Source of the DNA: DASZHC01 sp035938215
GTDB lineage: Bacteria; Verrucomicrobiota; Verrucomicrobiia; Chthoniobacterales; JAFAMB01
Reading direction: 5' to 3'
DNA: 44,887 nucleotides
Assembly: GCA_035938215.1 (NCBI GenBank)
Contig: DASZHC010000222.1
Location: 1-44,887, forward strand
A program made the translations under genes and the position numbers. Positions 33,686 to 41,719 of the stretch are shown here, piece by piece. How positions within the stretch are numbered: the stretch's first letter is position 1; every line of letters starts with the position of its first letter. The notes below the pieces were generated by a model. It was not told where the DNA came from and searched no databases. It saw nothing but the letters and a program-made list of their open reading frames with translations.

Positions 33686-35038
33686 ATGGCCCTCATCCTG
33701 ACAGTATCTGAATTGACGCGAACGGTGCGAGACGTTCTTGAAGGACAAATCGGTGACGTATGGGTTGAAGGCGAAATTTCCAATTATCGCAAGCAGTCTT
33801 CCGGGCACCATTATTTTACGCTGAAAGACGATCGCTCCCAGGTTGTTTGTGTGATGTTTGCCCGGTCCTATGGGGCCCAGTCTCGTGTCCCTCTCTCCGA
33901 TGGCATGCAGATTCAAGCCTACGGTCGTGTTACAGTTTATGAAGCCCGCGGCCAGTATCAGCTTATCGTTCAACTTATCCAGTCGAAAGGACAGGGACTG
34001 CTTCAGGCGAAGTTTGAGGCGTTGAAACGCAAACTTTTGGCGGAAGGATTGTTCGAGAAAGATCGCAAAAGGGCGCTCCCGAAATTTCCTCTTCGGGTGG
34101 CACTCGTGACATCACCGACCGGCGCGGCTTTGCAGGATATGCTCAACATCCTGCAAAGACGCAATCCCTGGCTTACGGTTTTGATTTGTCCCGTTCGCGT
34201 GCAGGGAGAAGGCGCCTCCGCGGAGATTTCTGAAATGATCCGGCGTGTCAGCTTGCGCGCCCAGGAATGGAAGGTCGATGTGATCATCGTCGCGCGGGGA
34301 GGCGGGAGCTTCGAAGACTTGTGGGAATTCAACGAGGAAAGTGTCGCGCGTGCCATATTTTCGTCGCGAATTCCCGTCATCTCGGCAGTCGGGCACGAGA
34401 TCGATTTTACGATAGCCGACTTTGTCGCAGATGTTCGTGCTCCGACTCCGAGCGCGGCTGCCGAAATCCTGGCGCCGGACATTCTGAAACTTCGGGGTGA
34501 GATCGCTGCGCGGCGGGCGGCCTTGGATCGGTTGGCGCGTCAGGCACTTGAGATTCGTCGGGTTGGTCTTGCGCGTTTGGCGGGGGCGACCTGCTTCCGT
34601 GAGCCTGCCGGGCTGCTTGTGGAACGCCAGCAACAGATCGATCAACTTGAGTTGCGGCTTTCGCAGGCCGGTTCGAACGCGTTCGGCCAGCGCCATTCTC
34701 AAATAGCCAAACTGTTGGCGTTCTTGTCGGCGTTCCGACCTGACCACCTGTTGGATGCGAAACGGCGCGAGGTCGCGCTTGCGGAAATTCGTCTGAAACA
34801 AATCGTTTTGGCGAGAATTGAATCTCGAAAAGACTCGGTGCGGCGCCTGGCGAATTCCATTCGGTTGCTGGGGCCGCAACAAACCTTGGAGCGTGGCTAT
34901 TCCATTACTCTCGATGCCAACCGGAATGTTGTCCGTTCCGCCGCTAGCGTGAAGGTTGGCGACGCCCTTTGCAACAGGTTTGCCGACGGCGAGGCGTATT
35001 CGGTGGCTGTGCGGATAGACCGGGACCGCGGAACCTGA
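33686..35038 (+). CDS. xseA: Exodeoxyribonuclease VII large subunit
   Basis: The ATG at 33686 gives a 450-residue XseA starting MALILTVSELTRTVRDVLEG, the usual family start. The OB-fold nucleic-acid-binding domain (about residues 15-100) contains VWVEGEISNYRKQSSGHHYF. The catalytic domain contains IIVARGGGSFEDLWEFNEE, then ISAVGHEIDFTIADFVADVR and RAPTPSAAAE. A long coiled-coil follows, then the C-terminal LERGYSIT block. The enzyme degrades single-stranded DNA in both directions together with XseB. No xseB is visible immediately downstream, so the small subunit must be elsewhere. Confidence 0.96.
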   Translation: MALILTVSELTRTVRDVLEGQIGDVWVEGEISNYRKQSSGHHYFTLKDDRSQVVCVMFARSYGAQSRVPLSDGMQIQAYGRVTVYEARGQYQLIVQLIQSKGQGLLQAKFEALKRKLLAEGLFEKDRKRALPKFPLRVALVTSPTGAALQDMLNILQRRNPWLTVLICPVRVQGEGASAEISEMIRRVSLRAQEWKVDVIIVARGGGSFEDLWEFNEESVARAIFSSRIPVISAVGHEIDFTIADFVADVRAPTPSAAAEILAPDILKLRGEIAARRAALDRLARQALEIRRVGLARLAGATCFREPAGLLVERQQQIDQLELRLSQAGSNAFGQRHSQIAKLLAFLSAFRPDHLLDAKRREVALAEIRLKQIVLARIESRKDSVRRLANSIRLLGPQQTLERGYSITLDANRNVVRSAASVKVGDALCNRFADGEAYSVAVRIDRDRGT

Positions 35039-35249
35039 AGGCAGCGGATTCCCGCATTACTGTGCAGACGCATGTACCAATCAAAACCCAAACGCAGTAT
35101 GCTCATCGCGCGGGGAATGCGCGGACCTCTAACAAAATTTCGGCCCCGCAACAGCGAGGCCACCTCGTCCAACTGGCGCTGCTCCCAACGCAACTTTCAG
35201 ACCCCTTGCGGCTCGCCGGTCCGAGGCGCGGCCTCGCTCGATATTCGTC

Positions 35250-37451
35250 TTATTTATACTCGTGGCGTTTGAAGCCCATTGTGGCGAGGGGCGGCAACGT
35301 CAAAGTCAGGGAATGGGAACGCCCTTGCCAGGCAATCGGATCAGCGTGAGCGCCTCCGTAATTGCCTATATTACCCCCGCCGTAGACTCCTGCGTCAGTG
35401 TTGAGGATCTCTTCATACCAGCCTTCGCCCGGTGCTCCGACTCGATAGAAATGTCGAGGAACCGGCGTTGCGTTAACAACAAACAAAAGTATCGAGCCGG
35501 TTTCTCCCTTGCGAATAAAGGTGAGCACGCTGTTGTCGGCGTCGTGAAAATCAATCCATTCAAAACCGAGATAGGTGTCGTCGTTTTGCCAAAAGGCGGG
35601 CTCGTTCTTGTACAGGTAGTTCATGTGCTGGATCAATTTTCGCAGGCCATCATGAAACGGATATTGGAGCAGATGCCAGTCAAGACTCTGGTCATGGTTC
35701 CATTCCGCCCACTGGCCGAATTCGCCTCCCATGAAGAGCAGTTTCTTGCCGGGATGCGCATACATCCAGGCATAAAACATCCTGAGATTCGCAAACTTTT
35801 GCCATGCGTCTCCAGGCATCTTGTTAATCATCGAACCTTTGCCATGCACCACCTCGTCATGACTCAGCACCAGAATGAATTGCTCATGAAAGGCATAGAT
35901 CAAAGAAAAGGTCGCCTCTCCCTGGTGGAATCTGCGGTGGATGGGTTCGCGGCTCATGTACTGCAAGAAGTCGTGCATCCAACCCATGTTCCATTTGAAC
36001 CCGAAACCTAGTCCTCCGAGATAAGTCGGTCGAGAAACTCCGGGCCACGCGGTCGACTCTTCGGCGATTGTCATGATCCCCGGATAGCGCTCGTAGCAGA
36101 CCTCATTGAAGCGTTTCATGAAATAGATCGCATCAAGATTTTCCCGTCCGCCGTACGCATTGGGCACCCACTCGCCGGCCTTGCGCGAATAGTCCAGGTA
36201 CAGCATCGAAGCCACGGCATCAACGCGAAGACCGTCTATGTGATACTTTTCGAGCCAGAACAGGCCGTTGGCGATGAGGAAATTTCGAACCTCGTTACGG
36301 CCGTAGTTGAAAATCAGCGTGCCCCAATCACGATGTTCTCCTTGCCTCGGATCGGCGTGTTCATAGAGACGTGTGCCGTCAAATGAGGCAAGGCCATGGG
36401 CGTCCTTCGGGAAATGGCCGGGAACCCAGTCGAGAATAACTCCAATATCGTTTTGGTGGCAGCGATCGACGAAGTTACGAAATTCATCCGGATTTCCAAA
36501 TCGGCTTGTCGGCGCAAAGTAGCCAGTCACCTGGTATCCCCACGATCCATCAAAAGGATGCTCCGCCACCGGCATCAGCTCGATATGGGTGTACCCCATT
36601 TCCTTGACGTACGGAATAAGCCGCTCGCCGAACTCGTGGTAACTCAGGAATCGATCGCCCTCTTCAGGAATCCGTTGCCATGACCCCAGGTGAACTTCAT
36701 AGATGTTAACCGGTTCTTTGTGCCACTGCTTTCCCTTTCTGTTTTCAACCCATTCGTCGTCACTCCATTTGTACCGGTCCAGATTGAAAACCAGTGAAGA
36801 TGTTTGAATTCCGTGCTGCCCGAAAAAACCTACCGGGTCGCTCTTCAATACGATTTGCCCGAAGCAATTCCTGACCTCGAGTTTGTAATGCGTACCTTCG
36901 ACGACCCCTGGAATAAATATCTCCCAGATTCCCGCCTCTACGCGTCTTCGCATTGGATGGCTTCGCCCATCCCATCCGTTGAAATCGCCCACGACGCTGA
37001 TTCGCTGTGCATTAGGAGCCCAAACCGCAAAACAGCAACCGGCATGACCGTTGATCTCAGTAAGATGCGCGCCAAGTTTGTCGTAAATCTCGTAATGGTT
37101 TCCCTCCTTGTACAAATGCATATCCAGTTCACCCAGAATCGGACCGTATGAATAGGGGTCGCTGAACTGGATCGTCTCACCGGACCAGGTTGTGATTTCC
37201 AGCAGATAATCGAAGGCCTCCGTCACTCCCGTCAGTTGCGCCTCAAACAGACCTTCGTCGGCAACCTTAGCCGCAGGGAAACGGCGCTTTGGTTGATTCC
37301 GATCTAGTACCTCTAGTTCTTTGGCGTCCGGACGAAAGGCGCGGATAACCCAAAGATCATCTACTTTATGTAACCCGAGCACACCAAACGGATCATCGTG
37401 TTCAGCGTGCAGGAGTCGGTGAATATCGTGGGGAGCAATTGTGGCATTCAT
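35250..37451 (-). CDS. glgB: 1,4-alpha-glucan branching enzyme GlgB
   Basis: A 733-residue GH13 enzyme that creates alpha-1,6 branches in glycogen. The N-terminal CBM48-like modules (residues about 10-230) precede the (beta/alpha)8 barrel. Catalytic residues are the nucleophile D411 (LRVDAVASMLYLDYSR) and the acid/base E464 (TIAEEST), with the transition-state Asp in LVLSHDEVVHGKGS. The C-terminal beta domain is complete. It is the second gene of an operon: its ATG overlaps the TGA of the upstream glycosyltransferase by four bases. Confidence 0.97.
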   Translation of the reverse strand: MNATIAPHDIHRLLHAEHDDPFGVLGLHKVDDLWVIRAFRPDAKELEVLDRNQPKRRFPAAKVADEGLFEAQLTGVTEAFDYLLEITTWSGETIQFSDPYSYGPILGELDMHLYKEGNHYEIYDKLGAHLTEINGHAGCCFAVWAPNAQRISVVGDFNGWDGRSHPMRRRVEAGIWEIFIPGVVEGTHYKLEVRNCFGQIVLKSDPVGFFGQHGIQTSSLVFNLDRYKWSDDEWVENRKGKQWHKEPVNIYEVHLGSWQRIPEEGDRFLSYHEFGERLIPYVKEMGYTHIELMPVAEHPFDGSWGYQVTGYFAPTSRFGNPDEFRNFVDRCHQNDIGVILDWVPGHFPKDAHGLASFDGTRLYEHADPRQGEHRDWGTLIFNYGRNEVRNFLIANGLFWLEKYHIDGLRVDAVASMLYLDYSRKAGEWVPNAYGGRENLDAIYFMKRFNEVCYERYPGIMTIAEESTAWPGVSRPTYLGGLGFGFKWNMGWMHDFLQYMSREPIHRRFHQGEATFSLIYAFHEQFILVLSHDEVVHGKGSMINKMPGDAWQKFANLRMFYAWMYAHPGKKLLFMGGEFGQWAEWNHDQSLDWHLLQYPFHDGLRKLIQHMNYLYKNEPAFWQNDDTYLGFEWIDFHDADNSVLTFIRKGETGSILLFVVNATPVPRHFYRVGAPGEGWYEEILNTDAGVYGGGNIGNYGGAHADPIAWQGRSHSLTLTLPPLATMGFKRHEYK

Positions 37452-38641
37452 AGTTTGTCCTGGAGGAGCGGTTCCACCTTATCGACATAGAGCCTTTCTG
37501 CAGAATAGTCGCGAAAAAGTTGCTTTCTGCTTCCGAAAATCTCGTTCTGTGCGAGGGCGCTACCAATTCTCTCTGCAATATTTCTAGGAGCGTCCCGAAG
37601 GTCAAATAATACCGTTCCGTGGGGCGCAATAGATTTTAGTGGTTCGATGTTGGCGCAGAAGATCGGCAGGCGGTATGCAGCGGCTTCGAGCAAGGGCAGG
37701 CCAAATCCTTCCTGCTTCGAAGGAAACAGGAGAGCATCAGCTACCATGTAGAGACTGCGCAGTTGCCTCTCGTCTACATAAAAAAGATCATTTACCCAGA
37801 AAACGCTCTCCTGGACTCGAAGGTCGTTCGCCAATTTCTTAAGTCCGGCAAAATACGCGCTGCCCGCGGCATTATGTGGGTCGGTTGCTCCGGAAATCAG
37901 CAATCGTACGCGTGAGCCAATGGCTTCCATCGCCGCTACGATTTGAAGAGCGAATGCGATGTTTTTTCTTTCAAGGATCCGCGTCGGGTAAAAGAGAAGG
38001 ATTGAATGTGTTAGTTCGCCGTTTACGAGTTCGGCGACTTCCGGAGTGATGCCGCAGGTATCGATAAAGTCCAACGCGTTTGGAATGATAGCGTTCACAC
38101 TCGATCCGGTCAGCTTATTAAATTCCGTCGCCCGCTCTTCCGAGATCGTTACATACTTCACCTTCGGGTGGCGTTCCCGAAGCAAATCAAATGGTTGGTG
38201 CAGCGGGATTTGATAGTCAGAATTGCTTGCCGCCAGATCATGGGTCCAGGCTATCATTCTTTTTCCCTGATCGGCGAATGTCGTCAATGCTTGCGTTGCC
38301 GCCATGTTGAATTGCATGGTGAGCATGTTGTGAACGATCAGTCGGTCAAACTTTGTGAAGAGTGGTTTGAGTAGATCTTCCAGTCTTTCGAGCAGCTGAA
38401 AATAGGCCGGTCCTGGATGCCCGCTAAAGGCCTCCTGCTGAGCCGCCTTCACCAGAGGATCCCCGGTATTCAACTCTCGGAATACGATGGACGGAATCTG
38501 TTTCGAAAACGCGGCGCCCTCACCGCTGAAAATCGAAACCTCGTGGCCATGCCGGGAAAGCAACTGGGCATGTTGGCGAATAACTGTTTCGACGCCGCCA
38601 ATTACGGGCCACGAACTGTAATGTAAGACTCCTATTTTCAT
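37448..38641 (-). CDS. GT4-family glycosyltransferase
   Basis: A 397-residue GT-B fold glycosyltransferase. The N-terminal domain begins with IGVLHYSSWPVIGGVETVIR, the common GT4 start with a Gly-rich loop and conserved Glu. The C-terminal domain carries ILLFYPTRILERKNIAFALQ and the nucleotide-sugar site with the EX7E-type pair (FPSKQEGFGLPLLEAAA). It is the first gene of the unit with glgB and overlaps it by four bases (ATGA). A role in making or extending an alpha-glucan or trehalose-like product is suggested by this pairing, but donor and acceptor are unknown. Confidence 0.9.
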   Translation of the reverse strand: MKIGVLHYSSWPVIGGVETVIRQHAQLLSRHGHEVSIFSGEGAAFSKQIPSIVFRELNTGDPLVKAAQQEAFSGHPGPAYFQLLERLEDLLKPLFTKFDRLIVHNMLTMQFNMAATQALTTFADQGKRMIAWTHDLAASNSDYQIPLHQPFDLLRERHPKVKYVTISEERATEFNKLTGSSVNAIIPNALDFIDTCGITPEVAELVNGELTHSILLFYPTRILERKNIAFALQIVAAMEAIGSRVRLLISGATDPHNAAGSAYFAGLKKLANDLRVQESVFWVNDLFYVDERQLRSLYMVADALLFPSKQEGFGLPLLEAAAYRLPIFCANIEPLKSIAPHGTVLFDLRDAPRNIAERIGSALAQNEIFGSRKQLFRDYSAERLYVDKVEPLLQDKL

Positions 38642-38655
38642 TCTAAAAATTTCGT

Positions 38656-38743
38656 CGACGTATGCGCCCCTCGCGCGCCTTGAAAATCAAGCGCCTGCCG
38701 TACGCCGAGCTTCACGATTATATGCGAGACGCTACACCAGAAT
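38656..38743. repeat. Right half-copy of the family B element
   Basis: The stretch contains TCGCGCGCCTTGAAAA, then a CACGATTATATGCGAGACG block ending in CTACACC, matching the right part of the 274-bp element at 21212-21485 with several differences. It lies between the GT4 gene start and tRNA-Met. Confidence 0.7.
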
Positions 38744-38806
38744 GCGACTTGAAACCGAGCCGAAGTATCTTAGTTTTGGTGCTTCCTTTTCTGTGCCCGG
38801 GAGATC

Positions 38807-38878
38807 GCCAGGGTAGCTCAGTGGTAGAGCAGGGGACTCATAAGCCCTTGGTCGGGAGTTCAACTCTCCCCCCTGGCA
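38807..38878 (+). tRNA. tRNA-Met (CAT), elongator type
   Basis: A 72-base cloverleaf: acceptor GCCAGGG/CCCTGGC, D-stem GCTC/GAGC, anticodon loop CTCATAA (anticodon CAT), T-stem GGGAG/CTCCC with TTCAACT, discriminator A. The anticodon stem has an A-G mismatch at its bottom pair and one G-U pair. The T-loop TTCAACT differs from the usual TTCGAAT. The 3' CCA is not encoded. An unmodified CAT would mean methionine; a lysidine-modified isoleucine tRNA cannot be excluded from sequence alone. Confidence 0.9.
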
Positions 38879-38967
38879 CTCTGAGACCGCGTTCGTCCTC
38901 CCCGTGAGCCAATCCTTGCCCTGCGACGCCCTGAGCCTTGCTAGAACCGTGGGAGAGGTTATCCTCC

Positions 38968-39456
38968 ATGGCCTCGAATGTTATGGAATTCTTCAATGAC
39001 CATTTTTATTGGGGACTTGGGATCGGCGCCGGGCTGGGGCTGATAGCGATTATTTTCGCAATCATCCGCTTGTGGGAGACGAAAGGTGAAGTCAAACGAC
39101 TCAAGCGTCATCTGGCGGACAAATTGGAACTTGAAGCCGATGCGACCGGCCGTCTGCGCCAGGATTTGCAGGAACTAAAACAGCAAAACGAAAATCTGCG
39201 CGTTAAGGTTGCCAGCCTGAACCAGTTCCCGGACAAACGTTTGCAGCGAGAACTCGAGATTTATGCGCGTGCCGAGCGCTACATGGTCTCAAGTTCGCCA
39301 GGCTTTCCAGCCGTGTGGGAGGAGGCAAAGAAAAGCGCGATCGGCGATCTTGAGCAGGAAGAGAACGGCCGAAGTTTGCCAAAGCGTGTCTTTAATGCCC
39401 TGTTGAACCGCCCGTCGTCACGCAGCTCCGATCAATTGCACGATGGGGGAGGTTAA
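38968..39456 (+). CDS. Single-pass membrane protein with coiled coil
   Basis: A 162-residue protein with a short N-terminus, one membrane helix (about residues 14-36, WGLGIGAGLGLIAIIFAIIR), a charged coiled coil (about 38-85, EVKRLKRHLADKLELEADAT and LRQDLQELKQQNENLRVKVA) and a less structured tail. It looks like a small envelope or division-associated anchor. No family was recognised. The ATG at 38968 was preferred over an upstream start because it leads straight to the membrane helix and has a GAGAGG site before it. tRNA-Met lies upstream and rpsT downstream. Confidence 0.7.
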   Translation: MASNVMEFFNDHFYWGLGIGAGLGLIAIIFAIIRLWETKGEVKRLKRHLADKLELEADATGRLRQDLQELKQQNENLRVKVASLNQFPDKRLQRELEIYARAERYMVSSSPGFPAVWEEAKKSAIGDLEQEENGRSLPKRVFNALLNRPSSRSSDQLHDGGG

Positions 39457-39535
39457 TCTGATCTTTTCGGGCGCTTTGCCGGTTGACACTCAAAAATGAG
39501 GTGATAGCTTCAGCACTCTGTCCGAATCTGACACT

Positions 39536-39838
39536 ATGGCAAATACGCGATCTGCCGCTAAGCGAGCACGACAAACGGAGCAACGCACGCTGCGGAACAA
39601 AAGCGTTCTGACAGGGCTTAAACGCCGGCAGAAGCGGTTTCTTGCCGCAGTTGCTGCGAGCGACAAGGCTAAGGCAGATACCGAGATGCAAGCCTTGGTA
39701 TCGGATCTCGATAAAGCGGCAAAGCGCGGTGTGGTCCATCAAAACCTTGCGAATCGCGGCAAGAGCAGAGCCTCAAAGGTGCTTTCCACGATCGGACCTT
39801 CCAAAGCGCCTCTGCCCAGCCCGCAAAAATCCGCCTAA
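39536..39838 (+). CDS. rpsT: 30S ribosomal protein S20
   Basis: A 100-residue basic protein starting MANTRSAAKRARQTEQRTLR, with LDKAAKRGVVHQNLANRGKS in the C-terminal part. The repeated basic helices and the conserved RNKS and HxNxA(N)RxKS motifs identify S20. It binds 16S rRNA in the body of the small subunit. The C-terminal tail (STIGPSKAPLPSPQKSA) is a short extension. It is the only ribosomal protein in the window, as S20 genes usually stand alone. Confidence 0.95.
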   Translation: MANTRSAAKRARQTEQRTLRNKSVLTGLKRRQKRFLAAVAASDKAKADTEMQALVSDLDKAAKRGVVHQNLANRGKSRASKVLSTIGPSKAPLPSPQKSA

Positions 39839-39889
39839 GCCGCAGCGAGAAGCTCATTCTTCAATAAATCTTAAATACGAGGACTAGCC

Positions 39890-40276
39890 ATGGGTGCAGC
39901 ACTTGATGTCGTTCAAAAAGCTTATGCGGCTTTCGCCCGGCGTGATATTCCGGCCCTCGTGAACTTGATCGCTGACGAAGTCGATTGGGAGTGTGTCGCT
40001 CCAGCGACTTTGCCTTACGCCGGACGACGGCGAACCCCGGAGGAGGTGGCCAAATTTTTTGAGTCGCTTCCGCAGGCAGACGATATCCACGCCTTTGAGC
40101 CACGGGAGTTCATCGAGGCTGGCGAGCACGTCACCGTACTGGGCTGGGAAAAAACAACGGCCATGGATACTCAAAAGCTGTTTGAAACCGAATGGGTCCA
40201 CGTCTTCACCGTTAAGAGCGCTAAGATTACTCGTTGGCGTGGCTTTTTTAATACGGCTGCGCGTTATGACAGTTAA
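39890..40276 (+). CDS. NTF2-like / SnoaL-like domain protein
   Basis: A 128-residue protein with the cone-shaped NTF2 fold pattern: VVQKAYAAFARRDIPALVNL, DEVDWECVAPATLPYAGRR, EEVAKFFESLPQADDIHAFE, the central FIEAGEHVTVLGWE strand and WVHVFTVKSAKITRWRGFF. The family includes small isomerases, hydrolases and ligand-binding proteins. Here the catalytic residues cannot be assigned, so the function is open. It stands alone between rpsT and a pair of hairpins. Confidence 0.88.
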   Translation: MGAALDVVQKAYAAFARRDIPALVNLIADEVDWECVAPATLPYAGRRRTPEEVAKFFESLPQADDIHAFEPREFIEAGEHVTVLGWEKTTAMDTQKLFETEWVHVFTVKSAKITRWRGFFNTAARYDS

Positions 40277-40482
40277 GCCGCACCAGATAGCGGCTTTGCC
40301 CAGCGCCGCGAATCTCATTCACTGACATTTCGATCATTCGTGGCTGGTTCGCGCGTTAACTCTCCACGATCGCCGGGGAATGTTTGCCCTGACGCGGCGC
40401 CTGGTCGACAATTCGCGCAAGTGGAGTGGCGTCGAGTGAGAATTCACTCTGTTCTGCCTGGATTTAAGTCCCATTTTCTTCC

Positions 40483-40503
40483 GAGCCGCTTCCTGAGCGG
40501 CTC
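40483..40503. other. Perfect 8-bp hairpin
   Basis: GAGCCGCT-TCCTG-AGCGGCTC forms a perfect 8-bp stem. No T-run follows on either strand, so it is not a classical terminator. It is next to a second, larger hairpin. Confidence 0.6.
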
Positions 40504-40507
40504 CAGA

Positions 40508-40551
40508 GCCTGCAAATTTCGCGAGCGCTTTGGCTCGTGAAATTTGCAGGC
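40508..40551. other. 19-bp hairpin between converging genes
   Basis: GCCTGCAAATTTCGCGAGC (40508-40526) pairs with its complement at 40533-40551, with only one G-T pair and a six-base loop. It directly follows the stop of the PilZ-like gene (40551-40913, minus strand). It may terminate or stabilise that transcript, though no T-run is present, or it may be a repeat. Confidence 0.65.
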
Positions 40552-40913
40552 TAACTGGTTTGACTGGTTAAATCCAATTGACTGGCAACTCGACTGAGTT
40601 CATGCTGCGCCGGTTCCGAAACGTCCAGCAGCAGGATTATGGATTCGAAGCTGCGATCTCGATCGTCCACTCGCTCACAACTGACGACCATCCCGGTTAC
40701 GTCCTCGCACACCGGGCAATCTTCGGGGCTCAGCGCATGGGCGCAGACTCTGATCGCCAGTTGCGTACCCAAGGGAAAACGCCAGCGGGACCTCAGAACG
40801 ATCCCTCTTTCGTTAATCACCAAGTCTCCTTGGTTCCCAAAACAGCAATCAACCCCATAGTCGAGATAGATCGCAAAGTCCGCCTCTTGAAAGTCTCCTA
40901 TCGGGGAACACAT
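40551..40913 (-). CDS. Small PilZ-like domain protein
   Basis: A 120-residue soluble protein. The middle has WRFPLGTQLAIRVCA and VTGMVVSCERVDDRDRSFES, consistent with the beta-barrel of PilZ-type domains (strand, loop, then V-x-C-E). The canonical cyclic-di-GMP-binding RxxxR and D/NxSxxG motifs are not evident, so nucleotide binding is doubtful. Several cysteines (C29, C30, C67 and others) are present. The start MCSPIGDFQEADFAIYLDYG is typical for proteins of this group that I have seen, but I could not confirm the family. Confidence 0.55.
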   Translation of the reverse strand: MCSPIGDFQEADFAIYLDYGVDCCFGNQGDLVINERGIVLRSRWRFPLGTQLAIRVCAHALSPEDCPVCEDVTGMVVSCERVDDRDRSFESIILLLDVSEPAQHELSRVASQLDLTSQTS

Positions 40914-40963
40914 TGATTTTCACTATTCCGACCTCGGGAAACGTATTCGCGAACGCGCTTGAG

Positions 40964-41719
40964 TCAAGGTTGGTCGCGTATCTCGGATTCCACTTCTCCC
41001 ATTATCTTGCGCGCGATCATGCCGAGCATCCAGGTTGTGACAATCGTAACGATAAAACCGCTTCCCCAGAGCACGTAATCGTGTGGACTTGCTCTCCGCA
41101 TGCCACGTAACATGTCAACCCCGAATTGGCCGAGTGTTCCAATGAATGCATAAAGAAACAGACCGGGTGTCTGTCCCAACGCTACCCAGAGCAGGCAGCG
41201 GCTAAGTCGAACACGCGTTAAACCGTACAGGTAGTTCAGGAGACTCGAGGGAGCTAACGGATTCAATTGGGATAGGAGAACGATCTTCCAGCCGTGGCGC
41301 GCGATGCTTTGGTCCAGAATTTGCAACTTCCGATTATTGGACAACAGTTTTTCAATGCGTTGTCGCCCAATTTTCCGCGCAACGGCAAACGCAAGAGCGG
41401 CTCCGAGCAGGTTGCCGACGAGTATGAGAAAAAAACCCCACCAAAGCCCAAAGAAGAAGCCGCTGCCCATGCTGAGGATGCCCCCGGGTAACAGCAGCAA
41501 GTTGCACAGCGCATAAGCCAACGGATACACAATCCCGCTCCAGACACCGAGCTTCTCCACGTATTCGCGGGCGTCTCCAACCCAGTTCACGATTGGATAT
41601 TTCGTTGACGCGATAAAGAGAGCGATCAAGCCGCAAATGAGCCCGCACACTTGGAAGATCAACGACCAAGGGATCCTATAGGTTTCGGACGAAGTTTGCG
41701 AGCTCGGCGGTGGTATCAT
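40964..41719 (-). CDS. TVP38/TMEM64-family (DedA-like) membrane protein
   Basis: A 251-residue inner-membrane protein with about six hydrophobic segments. The family core is clear: GGILSMGSGFFFGLWWGFFL, GNLLGAALAFAVARKIGRQR, then LLSQLNPLAPSSLLNYLYGL, and YAFIGTLGQFGVDML. Members are thought to be involved in lipid or phospholipid scrambling and membrane maintenance. Its start overlaps the end of the methionine/folate fusion gene by 44 bases, so it may be co-transcribed. A later start is possible. Confidence 0.9.
   Translation of the reverse strand: MIPPPSSQTSSETYRIPWSLIFQVCGLICGLIALFIASTKYPIVNWVGDAREYVEKLGVWSGIVYPLAYALCNLLLLPGGILSMGSGFFFGLWWGFFLILVGNLLGAALAFAVARKIGRQRIEKLLSNNRKLQILDQSIARHGWKIVLLSQLNPLAPSSLLNYLYGLTRVRLSRCLLWVALGQTPGLFLYAFIGTLGQFGVDMLRGMRRASPHDYVLWGSGFIVTIVTTWMLGMIARKIMGEVESEIRDQP

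Noticed and set aside
34897..35193. Minus-strand 98-residue frame after xseA
   Set aside because: It overlaps the xseA 3' end and has no recognisable domain or start signal.
38807..38878. The CAT tRNA as initiator tRNA
   Set aside because: The acceptor starts with a paired G-C, and the three consecutive G-C pairs that initiator tRNAs have at the anticodon stem end are not seen.
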